From contig JBFMBP010000048.1 in NCBI GenBank assembly GCA_040755155.1, forward strand, positions 1 through 57,754: DNA of 57,754 nt, given 5' to 3'. Under the pieces are notes generated by a model, which did no database searches, had not been told where the DNA came from, and worked only from the letters and a program-made list of their open reading frames with translations. Origin of the DNA: Candidatus Omnitrophota bacterium (GTDB lineage Bacteria > Hinthialibacterota > Hinthialibacteria > Hinthialibacterales > Hinthialibacteraceae). This document shows, piece after piece, positions 24,816 to 34,037 of this stretch (positions are counted from its first letter, which is position 1; the number at the start of each line of letters is the position of its first letter). The translations under genes were made by a program, and so were the position numbers.

Positions 24816-26126
24816 TTACTTCTCCGCCGGGCGGTTGGGAAGGTAATTCCATTTCACAGCCAATAGAGCGGCGCCTACGAAGGCAAAGATGACGAAGAGG
24901 TGGAAGATCGCGTCCCATCCGAAGGCTTCTTTTACGTAGGCGACGATGTATCCCGATAAAAGTTGTCCCGTCGATCCCACGCCGTTAATAAAGCCCGCCG
25001 CCGTGGCGGCGCCGCGCTGTGAGCCATCGTCCTGGGCGCCCGCGCCGGTCATCAGAGTATCCGGCCCATACGTCAGGAAGCCGATCAAAGAGATGCCGAT
25101 GGCGTTGCCAAGAGGTCCAAAACCCGCCAGGGTAGGATGGAGGAAAAACGCGATTCCCAAACCAAACAAGAAGAGCGATCCGACGGGAAAGCGGCGCGAA
25201 CCGAATAGTTTATCCGAGAGATAACCTGCGCTTACGGCGCCGGTGAAACCGATCAACTCGTAAACGGACGAAGTGTATCCCGCCGCCTGGCCGCTATAGC
25301 CTAGACGTTCCGTCATGTAGATGGGCAGCCAGAAAAGGAAGGCGTAGCGCGTCAATTTCAAAAAGAAATACATGATGGCGATTATCCACACGGTGGGTTT
25401 CGAAAGAACTTCGAGAAAAATATCCCAGGAAACCTGGTTTTGACTCGTCATCGCTGGCGTATTGGATGCGGCGGCTTGTTGGATATGTTCATCGTCTTCA
25501 GGGAAATCGGGTAAGCTCGCGTCCGAGGGTTTATTACGAGCGAATAAGACATAAACGAGCAGAATGACGGAGAGAAGTATTGCCGGAAACCAGAACCCCC
25601 TTCGCCATCCCCACGAAGCGAAAAAAGGCAGATCGTAGGCGAAATAGGTGGCGACGCCTGTGGCGATGAAGCCGCCCAAGACGTAATTCGTCCCCCACCA
25701 GGCCATGACCACGCCTCGTTCCTCCCGGCGGAACCACGTGGCCATGTTTTTCACCAAACCGGACCAACCCGTCGATTGTCCTATGCCGTTGAAGCAATTC
25801 AAAACAAGAAGAAGGGTAAAAAAAGTCCCGATAAATCCCATATAAATATTGGATGCGATAACAAGAAGCAAGCCTATTCCGACAATAAAGCGCGGTCCGA
25901 AGCGATCGGAGAGAACGCCGTTGATAAATTGGCCGATAGCGTAAAGCAGGCTGTAGCCGAAGATGATATTGGCGTATTGGAAATCGGTCAGCCCCATTTC
26001 CTTCAATTGGGGCGCAATGACGCCCAGGTTTTTGCGGCAAAGGTAAAAGCCCGCATAAGCGAGCCAAGTTACGATGAAGATGCGAATACGCCAATTCCTT
26101 TGTTCGCGGGTTAATACTTCGGCCAT
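24816..26126 (-). CDS. MFS organophosphate:phosphate antiporter (GlpT/UhpT-like)
   Basis: A 436-residue transporter with twelve membrane helices. The N-terminal segment WLAYAGFYLCRKNLGVIAPQL, with the Arg needed for phosphate binding, and DFQYANIIFGYSLLYAIGQFINGVLSD are typical of the OPA family (GlpT, UhpT), which takes up glycerol-phosphate or sugar-phosphate in exchange for phosphate. The C-terminal half carries KLTRYAFLFWLPIYMTE and TYGPDTLMTGAGAQD, also OPA-like. It diverges from the Fe-ADH gene across 430 bp. The exact substrate cannot be told. Confidence 0.92.
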   Translation of the reverse strand: MAEVLTREQRNWRIRIFIVTWLAYAGFYLCRKNLGVIAPQLKEMGLTDFQYANIIFGYSLLYAIGQFINGVLSDRFGPRFIVGIGLLLVIASNIYMGFIGTFFTLLLVLNCFNGIGQSTGWSGLVKNMATWFRREERGVVMAWWGTNYVLGGFIATGVATYFAYDLPFFASWGWRRGFWFPAILLSVILLVYVLFARNKPSDASLPDFPEDDEHIQQAAASNTPAMTSQNQVSWDIFLEVLSKPTVWIIAIMYFFLKLTRYAFLFWLPIYMTERLGYSGQAAGYTSSVYELIGFTGAVSAGYLSDKLFGSRRFPVGSLFLFGLGIAFFLHPTLAGFGPLGNAIGISLIGFLTYGPDTLMTGAGAQDDGSQRGAATAAGFINGVGSTGQLLSGYIVAYVKEAFGWDAIFHLFVIFAFVGAALLAVKWNYLPNRPAEK

Positions 26127-26556
26127 GTTTCAATCCACGCTCCCGTAAAGGGAGCGACTCCCAAGGTAAGTTCTATCTGCCGTTGAAAGAAAACAATTTA
26201 AAAAAAATATCCTCAAGCCATTTATATATCTATAAAACCATTTCAATATAATTTAAAAATAGAGCGTTGAATCACTCTACTATACTGCTCATTGAGGATC
26301 AAGCGTTTGCGCCAAGTTCGAGAAGAGCGGTGGGATTCTTAACGGAATTATAACCAAAACAGACTTTACGGATGATAAACGAGTGAAAAGTCGTTTGTTT
26401 ATAAAAACAGAATTGGATTGGAGAGGAATAATTTTCTATTAAAGGATTATTGAATGCGCTTGGATTGGGGGACTTTTCATAATAGGATGTTCGTACATTC
26501 ACTCCGTTTTTTGCCACGAACGGAGAATCTAGGCTTTTGACAAGGGAGGCGCTTGC
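26127..26556. other. Divergent control region without visible genes
   Basis: 430 bp between the antiporter and Fe-ADH starts. AT-rich at 26180-26280. I see no RNA, palindrome of note or convincing frame. GGGAGG at 26543-26549 is the ribosome site for the GTG start of the ADH. Confidence 0.5.
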
Positions 26557-27723
26557 GTGTTTACCGAGATCACTCGCTTTTCTTTTCCCACAACTATTAT
26601 ATTTGGACCGAGAGCTATTAAGTCGCTGCCGGAATGTCTTCAGGAAATCGGCGTTCGAAAACCACTTTTGGTTACGGATGCGGTATTGCTGAAGACGGAA
26701 GCCTTCGCAAAGACGGAGACGGCGTTGAAAGAGAAGGGCGTCCTTTTCGCACTTTTCTCCGATGTGCATCCCAATCCGCTGGAAGACGATGTGGAAAAAG
26801 CCGGTTCAATATTCAAGAGCGAGGGTTGCGACGGCGTCATCGGCCTAGGCGGGGGCAGCTCGCTGGACGCCGCCAAAGCCGTAACTGTGCGCGTCGCTTA
26901 TGATGGGCCTCTAGCGAGGTACGAAGCGCAGGCGGGAGGGTATAAGCTCATCACGGGACCGCTGGCGCCAATTATCGCCATTCCCACGACGGCGGGAACC
27001 GGCAGCGAGGTGGGGCGCAGCGCCGTTATCACGATTCCGGAATTGGGACGGAAAATCGTTATTTTTAGCCCGCTGCTGTTGCCCAAACGCGCCATAGAAG
27101 ACCCTGAGTTGACGGTCGGCCTGCCGCCGCACTTGACGGCGGCCACGGGAATGGATGCTTTTACCCACAACCTGGAATCGCTGGTGGCGCCTCTCTTTCA
27201 TCCCCTCTGCGACGCTATTGCTGTGGGCGGATTGGAATTGATTATCCGCTATCTGGAACGGGCGGTGCGCGATGGGAGCGACATCGAAGCGCGCGGCTAT
27301 ATGATGATCGCCGCCAGCATGGGGGCGATTGCGTTTCAAAAGGATTTAGGAGCGGCTCATTCGTTGGCGCATCCTCTATCTACGGAATACGGCTTGAATC
27401 ATGGCTTGGCTAACGCGGTTTGCCTGCCCGCCGTGATGCGCTTCAATAAGGAAGCGGCGGCGAAGGAATACGCCAAAACCGCCGGATTGTTTGGATTCAA
27501 TACTTTTGGGATGCCGCCGCTGGAAGCTGCCGAACGGGCTATCGAAGCCGTCACCGATTTGAACCAGCGCATCGGTATTCCCGCCAGGTTGCGCGATTGC
27601 GGCGTTCCCGAAGAAGGGTTGCTGAATCTGGCAAAGAAGGCGTTTTTGGATTCCTGCCATCTCACCAATCCGCGAAAATGTACGGAAGAGGATTTGTTGG
27701 CGCTTTATCGCGAGAGTTGGTGA
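26557..27723 (+). CDS. Iron-containing alcohol dehydrogenase
   Basis: A 388-residue group III alcohol dehydrogenase using NAD(P) and Fe2+ or Zn2+. The nucleotide site is GLGGGSSLDAAKA; IPTTAGTGSEVG follows; metal ligands are Asp in GMDAFTHNLE, His in DLGAAHSLAHPLS (two) and His in YGLNHGLANA. Start is GTG 26557, seven bases after GGGAGG. It heads a plus-strand set with an aldehyde dehydrogenase and a glutamine-synthetase-like ligase. The three together fit a route in which an alcohol or amine is oxidised to aldehyde and acid, the amine being protected by gamma-glutamylation; substrate unknown. Confidence 0.95.
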   Translation: MFTEITRFSFPTTIIFGPRAIKSLPECLQEIGVRKPLLVTDAVLLKTEAFAKTETALKEKGVLFALFSDVHPNPLEDDVEKAGSIFKSEGCDGVIGLGGGSSLDAAKAVTVRVAYDGPLARYEAQAGGYKLITGPLAPIIAIPTTAGTGSEVGRSAVITIPELGRKIVIFSPLLLPKRAIEDPELTVGLPPHLTAATGMDAFTHNLESLVAPLFHPLCDAIAVGGLELIIRYLERAVRDGSDIEARGYMMIAASMGAIAFQKDLGAAHSLAHPLSTEYGLNHGLANAVCLPAVMRFNKEAAAKEYAKTAGLFGFNTFGMPPLEAAERAIEAVTDLNQRIGIPARLRDCGVPEEGLLNLAKKAFLDSCHLTNPRKCTEEDLLALYRESW

Positions 27724-27763
27724 TAATGACAATGATGAGTGATGAATGATGAATGATGAAAAT

Positions 27764-27886
27764 GTTGGGTCAAACGACGCGATTCATCCTACGGATGGGT
27801 GGCAAGGGGAAATGTTGTTTTTGCCCTTGAATTGTAGAGGTAGAAAAATTTATGGGTTATGCGACCCGATTCATCCAGCGAAATTT
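27764..27886. repeat. Mixed family B and C repeat cluster
   Basis: GGGTCAAACGACGCGATTCATCCTAC (family B), then GGATGGGTGGCAAGGGGAAATG and TTTTGCCCTTGAA (family C), then GGGTTATGCGACCCGATTCATCC (family B again). It lies between adh and aldh. A short GATGAATGAT direct repeat precedes it at 27733-27758. Confidence 0.7.
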
Positions 27887-27969
27887 CGATTGAAGCGCAA
27901 GATACCCATTAATAAATAGGACATTAACGCTATTTCTTATTATTCTTATTGCAGAAAAAGGATTCGACG

Positions 27970-29415
27970 ATGAAAAAGTACGATCTATTCATCAATGGAA
28001 AATGGATTGCCGCCCAGTCGGGCGAGACGTTCGAAGTAATGAATCCGGCGATTACTCAGCCGATGGCTTTGGCCGCCAAGGGCGGACCGGAAGATGCCGC
28101 CGCCGCCGTCATGGCGGCGCGCAAGGCGTTCGACGAAGGTCCTTGGCCGCGTATGTTGGCATCCGAACGCGCCGCCGTCCTTTATAAACTATCCGCGCTG
28201 ATTCGCGAGAATCTGGAGGAGATTGCGCGGGATGAGTCGCTCAATGTTGGAAAGCCCATCCGCGATTCGCGGGACGAAGTAGGCGCTGGAGCCTATTGCT
28301 TCGAATATTACGCGGGAGCGGTTACCAAGTTTTTCGGCGAGACCATTCCCGTATCCAAACAGGGTTTGGACTTTACCCTGCGCGTTCCCATCGGCGTGGC
28401 GGCGTGCATTGTACCGTGGAATTTTCCCTTTCCAATGGCCTGTTGGAAGGTCGCTCCGGCGTTGGCGGCGGGAAACGCCGTGGTCTTGAAGCCCGCGAGC
28501 TATACGCCGATTTCCGCCTTGCATCTGGCGCGGTTGGCGCAGGAAGCGGGATTTCCCGAAGGCGTATTCAATCTCATCACCGGCCCCGGCTCGACAACCG
28601 GTTCTGCGCTGGTCGCTCATCCCGGCGTGGACAAAATTTCCTTTACGGGAGAAACCGTAACCGGCCAGGAGATCATGAGAACAGCGGCGGAAGGCATCAA
28701 ACGCGTTGCGCTGGAATTAGGCGGAAAATCGCCCAATATCGTCTTCGCCGACGCCGATGTGGAGAAGGCGGCGCGCAATTCCGTTCTCAGCGTTTTTGGT
28801 AATTGCGGGCAGGATTGCTGCGCCCGCAGCCGCGCCTTTGTGGAAAAATCCGTCTACGATCAATTCGTCGAAGCTTTTATCGATCAAACCAAGAAAACCG
28901 TCATCGGCGATCCGTTGGACGACGCCACGGAGATCGGGCCGATGGTTTCCATGAAGCAGCGGGAGACGGTGCGCGGCTATATCGAATTGGGCGTAAAGGA
29001 AGGGGCGACGCTGGCCTATGGCGGCGAGATTCTTTCCGAGGGCGCTTACGCCAAAGGCTCTTATATCCGTCCCGCCGTTTTCACGAATGCAGCGAACGAT
29101 ATGCGCATATCGCAAGAGGAGATATTCGGTCCGGTACTGAATGTGATACCCTTTACGGATGAGGACGAAATGATCCGGCAGGTCAACGGAACGCAATACG
29201 GCCTCTCCGGCTCCATCTGGACGAATAACATCAATCGGGCGCTGCGGACAGCCAAGCAGGTGCAATCCGGCGTTATGGGCGTCAATTGCAGTTCGAGCGT
29301 ATTTATGGAAGCTCCATTCGGCGGCTTTAAGAAGAGCGGCATTGGCCGCGATTTGGGAATGCATGGCTTAGCTGCTTTCACCGAAGTGAAAAACGTCTTT
29401 ATCTTTTTGGGATAA
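27970..29415 (+). CDS. NAD-dependent aldehyde dehydrogenase
   Basis: 481 residues from ATG 27970 (AAAGGA seven bases upstream). The conserved elements of the ALDH superfamily are in order: PWNFPFPMACWKVAPALAAG, Lys in KPASYTP, GSTTGSAL and FTGETVTGQ (cofactor), the general base Glu in ALELGGKSPN, catalytic Cys in FGNCGQDCCARSR, and EEIFGPVLNVIPF. The QDCC sequence has two adjacent cysteines, as in betaine-aldehyde and gamma-aminobutyraldehyde dehydrogenases. With the adjacent GS-like ligase this points to oxidation of an amino-aldehyde or gamma-glutamyl aldehyde. Confidence 0.96.
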   Translation: MKKYDLFINGKWIAAQSGETFEVMNPAITQPMALAAKGGPEDAAAAVMAARKAFDEGPWPRMLASERAAVLYKLSALIRENLEEIARDESLNVGKPIRDSRDEVGAGAYCFEYYAGAVTKFFGETIPVSKQGLDFTLRVPIGVAACIVPWNFPFPMACWKVAPALAAGNAVVLKPASYTPISALHLARLAQEAGFPEGVFNLITGPGSTTGSALVAHPGVDKISFTGETVTGQEIMRTAAEGIKRVALELGGKSPNIVFADADVEKAARNSVLSVFGNCGQDCCARSRAFVEKSVYDQFVEAFIDQTKKTVIGDPLDDATEIGPMVSMKQRETVRGYIELGVKEGATLAYGGEILSEGAYAKGSYIRPAVFTNAANDMRISQEEIFGPVLNVIPFTDEDEMIRQVNGTQYGLSGSIWTNNINRALRTAKQVQSGVMGVNCSSSVFMEAPFGGFKKSGIGRDLGMHGLAAFTEVKNVFIFLG

Positions 29416-29430
29416 GCGGGGCGTAATTTG

Positions 29431-29530
29431 ATTACTCCTCCCCCAAGTTTGGGGGAGGTTGGGAGGGGGTTTATTTAAGTCTATTAAAATCAACCCCCCT
29501 CTAACTCCCCCCAAACTTGGGGGGAGAATT
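29431..29530. repeat. Family A palindromic repeat, copy 2
   Basis: CTCCTCCCCCAAGTTTGGGGG through CCCCAAACTTGGGGGGAG, with the same plan and most of the same bases as 10036-10133 (AAGTCTA then AAAATCAACCCCCC are shared in the centre). It lies between aldh and the GS-like gene. Confidence 0.88.
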
Positions 29531-29577
29531 TTAAAGCGGATTTATTCTATTTTGTTTGTGCCTCGGAAGTGTAAAAT

Positions 29578-30942
29578 ATGAATGGTCCTTTGAAGCTGGA
29601 TGAGTTGCGAAAGCTGGTCAAAAACGGAGCCGTCGATACTATAGTAACCGTTTTTCCCGATCATTACGGACGGTTGATGGGAAAGCGGGTGACGGCGGCG
29701 CATTTCTTGGAGTATATCCTGCCGCAGGGTATGGAAGCCTGCAATTACCTGCTAAGCGTGGATATGGAGATGAATCCACTTTCCGGCTTCGAGATGGCGA
29801 GCTGGGGAAAAGGCTACGGCGATTTTCATGGCGTCGTTGATATGGCGACATTGCGGCTGATTCCGTGGTTGGAAGCGACGGCGTTGGTATTCGCCGACTT
29901 GGAATGGGAAGCGGGCGGGCCGGTGGTTCAATCGCCCCGCGCCATTTTGCGGCGGCAAATCGATCGGGCGAAACAAAAGGGACTGCATCCCATGATGGGA
30001 TCGGAGCTGGAGTTTTATCTGTTTCGAGACAATGAGGATGGATGCGGATGTCATGGAGGAGAATCCCATTCGCCTTCCACGGATTACTTGATCGATTACC
30101 ATATTCTGGGTACAACGCCGGATGAGGACGTTATTCGTCAAATCCGCAATGGCATGAACGGCGCGAATATTCCAGTGGAGTTCAGCAAAGGCGAATGGGG
30201 CAAAGGGCAGCATGAGATCAACCTGCTGTATGCGGACGCTTTGGAAATGGCGGACCGGCACGCCGTTTACAAGAACGGCGTAAAGGAAATCGCTTGGCTC
30301 AACGGCGCCCGCGCTACGTTTATGGCCAAACCGGAGGCGGGAGCCGCTGGTTCCAGTTTTCATCTGCATGTCAGCGTTTGCGACGAATCAGGTAAGAATA
30401 ATTTATTCTGGGATAAACGGAAGAAAACTGGTTCTACCCTATTCCGCCAATTTTTGGGCGGCCTTTTGCGATATACGCAGGAATGTTTTCTTTTTTATGC
30501 TCCGACGGTGAATTCCTACAAACGTTATCTATCCAACTCCTTCGCTCCGACGAAAATCGCGTGGGGAGAGGATAACCGCACCACCGGCTTCCGCGTAATT
30601 GGACATGGCTCTTCCTACCGCATCGAGAACAGGATGCCAGGCGCCGATGCCAATCCCTACATGGCCTATGCCGCCGCTATCGCCGCTGGACTAGCGGGAA
30701 TCGAGGAAGAACTCGATAGCGGAGATCCCTATAAGGGAAACGCCTATCAGGACGATTCTCTGGAAAGAGTTCCAATGGGATTGAAGGAGGCGGCAAACCA
30801 TTTGGAGCAAAGCTGCATGGCCAGAACGGCTTTTGGCGACGAAGTCGTCGATCATTACGTCCGCTTAGCGCGATGGGAATGCCAAGCCTTCGACGAATCG
30901 GTGACGGACTGGGAACGGCGGCGGTATTTCGAACGCATCTAA
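29578..30942 (+). CDS. Glutamine-synthetase-like gamma-glutamyl ligase
   Basis: A 454-residue member of the GS fold. Family motifs: VTVFPDHYGRLMGKRV near the N-terminus, MGSELEFYLF (Mg/Mn site), KGEWGKGQHEINLLYADALEMAD, ATFMAKP, SSFHLHVSV (His flap), NSYKRYLSNSFAPTKIAWGEDNRTTGFRV and RIENRMPGADANPY. Genes of this type encode gamma-glutamylputrescine, gamma-glutamylethanolamide or similar ligases (PuuA/GlnA4-like) more often than true GlnA, and the adjacent ADH and ALDH fit amine catabolism. A biosynthetic GlnA role is not excluded, as no other is in the window. No good ribosome site; ATG 29578 matches family length. Confidence 0.9.
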   Translation: MNGPLKLDELRKLVKNGAVDTIVTVFPDHYGRLMGKRVTAAHFLEYILPQGMEACNYLLSVDMEMNPLSGFEMASWGKGYGDFHGVVDMATLRLIPWLEATALVFADLEWEAGGPVVQSPRAILRRQIDRAKQKGLHPMMGSELEFYLFRDNEDGCGCHGGESHSPSTDYLIDYHILGTTPDEDVIRQIRNGMNGANIPVEFSKGEWGKGQHEINLLYADALEMADRHAVYKNGVKEIAWLNGARATFMAKPEAGAAGSSFHLHVSVCDESGKNNLFWDKRKKTGSTLFRQFLGGLLRYTQECFLFYAPTVNSYKRYLSNSFAPTKIAWGEDNRTTGFRVIGHGSSYRIENRMPGADANPYMAYAAAIAAGLAGIEEELDSGDPYKGNAYQDDSLERVPMGLKEAANHLEQSCMARTAFGDEVVDHYVRLARWECQAFDESVTDWERRRYFERI

Positions 30943-31093
30943 CCGAATTCAAACCAAATCAAAACCAAACCGGCATGGAGAGGATATAAAATTTAAATGA
31001 AAAAAAGAGATTAATTGTTAGAATATCGTTAGTTTTTTGTTAATAATTATATATAATTATTTAATCATAATTAAAAAGCGAAGGAGTTGTTTG

Positions 31094-31708
31094 ATGACTG
31101 GAAGGCGAGCATTTACGTTGATTGAACTTCTGATTGTTGTGGCTATCATCGGCGTTTTGGCGGCCATTGCCGTGCCCAATTTTTTAAATGCACAAATGAG
31201 GGCGAGAATCGCGAAAGTTCAATCCGATCATAAATCGCTGGGAACAGCGTTGGAGATGTATTTGCTGGAGAACAATAGTTATCCCGGCGATCACGATTTG
31301 GATAACTATATGAACCAGGAATGCGGCCTGTTCAAACTCACTACGCCCATTTCTTATATGAGCGCCCTGCCGCACGATCCCTTCGTCAACCGCAAGATGC
31401 GCCTCTATATCAGTCAAACGGGCAACGCCTACGCCGCCGAGGGGCGGGACGATTACGAGATGGGGAGCGGATCTGACAATCAGGGAGCCAATCGCAAACA
31501 CGCGTATAGTTTGATGAGCTACGGCCCCGATCTTCTCGACGACAACAGCAGCCACGATCCATTTCCTTTCTTTACGGATATGGATAGATACGATGCGACG
31601 AACGGCTTGAAATCAAGCGGCAATATTTTCACGTTCGGCGGCGATTACATGTCCGGCTGCATCGTTCTGGATTGGGGCAAGGATAGAATGGGATCCGCTT
31701 GCAATTGA
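31094..31708 (+). CDS. Type IV pilin-like / pseudopilin protein with class III leader
   Basis: A 204-residue prepilin. The leader TGRRAFTLIELLIVVAIIGVLAAIAVPNF is cut after the basic Arg-Arg-Ala by PilD-type peptidase, with the essential Glu5 in place; the remainder has an N-terminal helix with NAQMRARIAKVQSDHKSLG and a globular part ending with a glycine-rich C-terminus. These proteins form type II secretion pseudopili or type IV pili; in Planctomycetes-like genomes they are multiplied. ATG 31094 follows AAGGAG at a good distance. An AT-rich 150-bp leader precedes. The tandem-repeat secreted protein follows 207 bp downstream. Confidence 0.93.
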   Translation: MTGRRAFTLIELLIVVAIIGVLAAIAVPNFLNAQMRARIAKVQSDHKSLGTALEMYLLENNSYPGDHDLDNYMNQECGLFKLTTPISYMSALPHDPFVNRKMRLYISQTGNAYAAEGRDDYEMGSGSDNQGANRKHAYSLMSYGPDLLDDNSSHDPFPFFTDMDRYDATNGLKSSGNIFTFGGDYMSGCIVLDWGKDRMGSACN

Positions 31709-31915
31709 ATTATTTCGTCAAGTGAAATCGATAATCGTATAGCAGGATTGTAAGGCTATACGTTCGTACCTCTTTAAAAGACCGCTTTATAAACGGGATG
31801 TTTTAGATAAACCATGTCTATTGAGAGGAGGATCGGGATGCATAGAAAAAAATGAAGTCCAATCAACAAGCGTTTTTGGCCGCTGGGGAAAAAAGAAAAG
31901 AAAGGAAAATGAAAT

Positions 31916-33538
31916 ATGAAATTTAATAGAAATATGCTATTAATCGCGGTTTTATTCATCGTGGCGGCTCCAGCCTGTTTAGGGGATCCCGTCAATCCTC
32001 CCGCCGGTTTAAAACAAATCTTCTATGAAGATTTCGAATCGACAGCATCCGGGCAATTGCCCGCGGGTTGGACGCAAGTCGACTTTAACGATGCCGCCGC
32101 CGCTTCCGATCCTTTAGCCGCTTTCACGGTTTGGGGAGCCTTAACTTACGACGAACTCGCCGCTCAAGGCGACAACCGGGTTAATGTACCGGTCATAGAC
32201 GGCAACAGTCTTTACCATGAATCCGACCGCATCGATCCATACCTAGAAGCGCATCTCTTCTCGCCGGTGCTCGATTTGAGCAAGTATAAGAACATCGTCT
32301 TGACTTTCAACAGCGCTTATATGCAAAACCAGGATAACATTGGCGCCGTGGAATACAACGTAGACGGAGGTTCCATGTCCGCTGCGGGCGAAGTCAAGGG
32401 CAAGTGGCTGCCGATCGTCTATATGTTGGACGATAAAGGTCAAACGGCGGACGTAAAATACAATGCGGACGGCTCTATCGACGGCAACTCCACATTCGCT
32501 GGCATCGCCGACGGCACTTCTTTCGCCTATGGCGATTTGACGCTGGCCGCGCAGTCGAGCATGACTTTCAGCGATATGGCGCCGTTCATCTCCGGACGCA
32601 TCAATGATGATAATGCGGAGAGTAAACGATCCGAGCAGTACAGGCTGGAAATGGCCGACAATCAATCCCAAGTCGTTATCAGCTGGTTGAACATGGGCAC
32701 GGGAAGCTGGTTCTGGGCTATTGACGACGTCGCCATTTGGGGTATTGAAAGCGCGGATGCAAGCGAATGGCCGATCTTCTTCGAAGATTTTGAATCGACG
32801 CCTTCCGGGCAATTACCCTCGGGCTGGACGCAAGTCAACTTTAACGATGCCGCCGCCGCTTCCGATCCTTTAGCCGCGTTCACGGTTTGGGGAGCCGTAA
32901 CTTACGACGAACTCGCCGCTCAGGGCGACAATCGGGTTAATGTGCCGATAATAAACGGCAATAGCCTTTACCATGAATCCGACCGCATCGATCCCTACGT
33001 AGAAGCGCATCTTTTCTCGCCAGTGCTCGACCTGAGCAATATTAAGAATGTGGAGCTGACTTTCAACAGTTCCTATATTCAGAACCAGGATAATATCGGC
33101 GCAGTGGAATATAACGTTGATGGTGGTTCCTTATCCGCTTCGGGCGAGGTAACAGGCAAGTGGCTGCCGATCGTCTATATGTTGGACGATAAAACCAAAA
33201 CGGCGGACGTGAAATACAACGCGGACGGTTCTATCGACGGCGACGCAACGTTCTCAGGGATCGCCGACGGCACTTCTTTCGCCTATGGCGATTTGACGCT
33301 GGCGGCGCAGTCGGGCATGTCTTTCAGCGAAATGGCGCCGTACATATCCGGACGCATTAATGATGACAATGTGGAAAGCAAACGATCCGAAAGATACCGG
33401 CTGGAAAAGGCCGACAATCAATCGAAAGTCGTTATTAGCTGGTTGAATATGGGCACGGGAAGCTGGTTCTGGGCTATTGACGAAGTCGCTATTTGGGGTA
33501 TTGTCAGCACCGATGTCAGCGAATGGCCGTTGTATTAG
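31916..33538 (+). CDS. Secreted protein of two 252-residue repeats
   Basis: A 540-residue protein with signal peptide (LIAVLFIVAAPACLG). After about 35 residues come two tandem copies with a period of exactly 756 bp (from 32018 and 32774), about 85% alike in protein by eye. Each begins IFYEDFEST and ends SWFWAIDDVAIWGI, a jelly-roll plan like the choice-of-anchor or MAM-like domains on secreted proteins. No catalytic motif is seen; binding is likely. AGGA lies ten bases before ATG. It ends before a strong terminator, downstream of a prepilin gene. The near identity implies a recent duplication. Confidence 0.88.
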   Translation: MKFNRNMLLIAVLFIVAAPACLGDPVNPPAGLKQIFYEDFESTASGQLPAGWTQVDFNDAAAASDPLAAFTVWGALTYDELAAQGDNRVNVPVIDGNSLYHESDRIDPYLEAHLFSPVLDLSKYKNIVLTFNSAYMQNQDNIGAVEYNVDGGSMSAAGEVKGKWLPIVYMLDDKGQTADVKYNADGSIDGNSTFAGIADGTSFAYGDLTLAAQSSMTFSDMAPFISGRINDDNAESKRSEQYRLEMADNQSQVVISWLNMGTGSWFWAIDDVAIWGIESADASEWPIFFEDFESTPSGQLPSGWTQVNFNDAAAASDPLAAFTVWGAVTYDELAAQGDNRVNVPIINGNSLYHESDRIDPYVEAHLFSPVLDLSNIKNVELTFNSSYIQNQDNIGAVEYNVDGGSLSASGEVTGKWLPIVYMLDDKTKTADVKYNADGSIDGDATFSGIADGTSFAYGDLTLAAQSGMSFSEMAPYISGRINDDNVESKRSERYRLEKADNQSKVVISWLNMGTGSWFWAIDEVAIWGIVSTDVSEWPLY

Positions 33539-33603
33539 TAAGCTTCGATTCTTGTTGGTTTCGTTGTTAAAAGAAATAAATAAAAAGTTAAGGATCAATT
33601 TAC

Positions 33604-33641
33604 AACTCTGTTCGTTAACCTCGACGAACAGAGTTTTTTTT
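33604..33641 (+). terminator. Rho-independent terminator
   Basis: AACTCTGTTCGT and ACGAACAGAGTT form a perfect 12-bp stem with an eight-base loop, running into TTTTTTTT. 65 bases after the tandem-repeat gene. Confidence 0.92.
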
Positions 33642-33805
33642 ACGTTTTTTTATGTGGTTATCGCGTTTCCTTCGCATTCTATTGGACGCCTTTCCTCGTT
33701 ACGGTATACTAAATCGTGTAACTATTAGGAAACTTTCCCTCGATTGATGACGATAAGAAATGCGATTTCTCGACAAGTAAACGAACATACTGAGGAGGAA
33801 ATACC

Positions 33806-34033
33806 ATGATTCTCACCGCTGAAGTGACCGAACAAGGAGTGTTGCGCGTTAAATCTCCGGCGCTTAAACCAGGGGACGAGGTTATTTTGGAGATGCGCGA
33901 AGCGGAAATTCGCCATACGGGCAAAGGAAGATGGTCCGACATCAAGAAAGCACTCGCGAAAGCCAACGCTCTGGATTTTCCGCGGCGTAGCCATGAAGAG
34001 ATTCTTCGCGACCTTCGCGAACTGCGAGGGTAA
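33806..34033 (+). CDS. AbrB/VapB-type antitoxin
   Basis: A 75-residue antitoxin: beta-rich N-terminus (ILTAEVTEQGVLRVKSPALK, PGDEVILEMREAE) and acidic helical C-terminus (RRSHEEILRDLRELRG). GAGGAGG precedes ATG. The PIN toxin starts four bases after its stop. Sequence is not closely like the antitoxin at 9363-9605. Confidence 0.86.
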   Translation: MILTAEVTEQGVLRVKSPALKPGDEVILEMREAEIRHTGKGRWSDIKKALAKANALDFPRRSHEEILRDLRELRG

Positions 34034-34037
34034 ACGG

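Noticed and set aside
26299-26769. 156-codon minus-strand frame across the ADH start
   Set aside because: It runs through the ADH N-terminus; no ribosome site, no domain.
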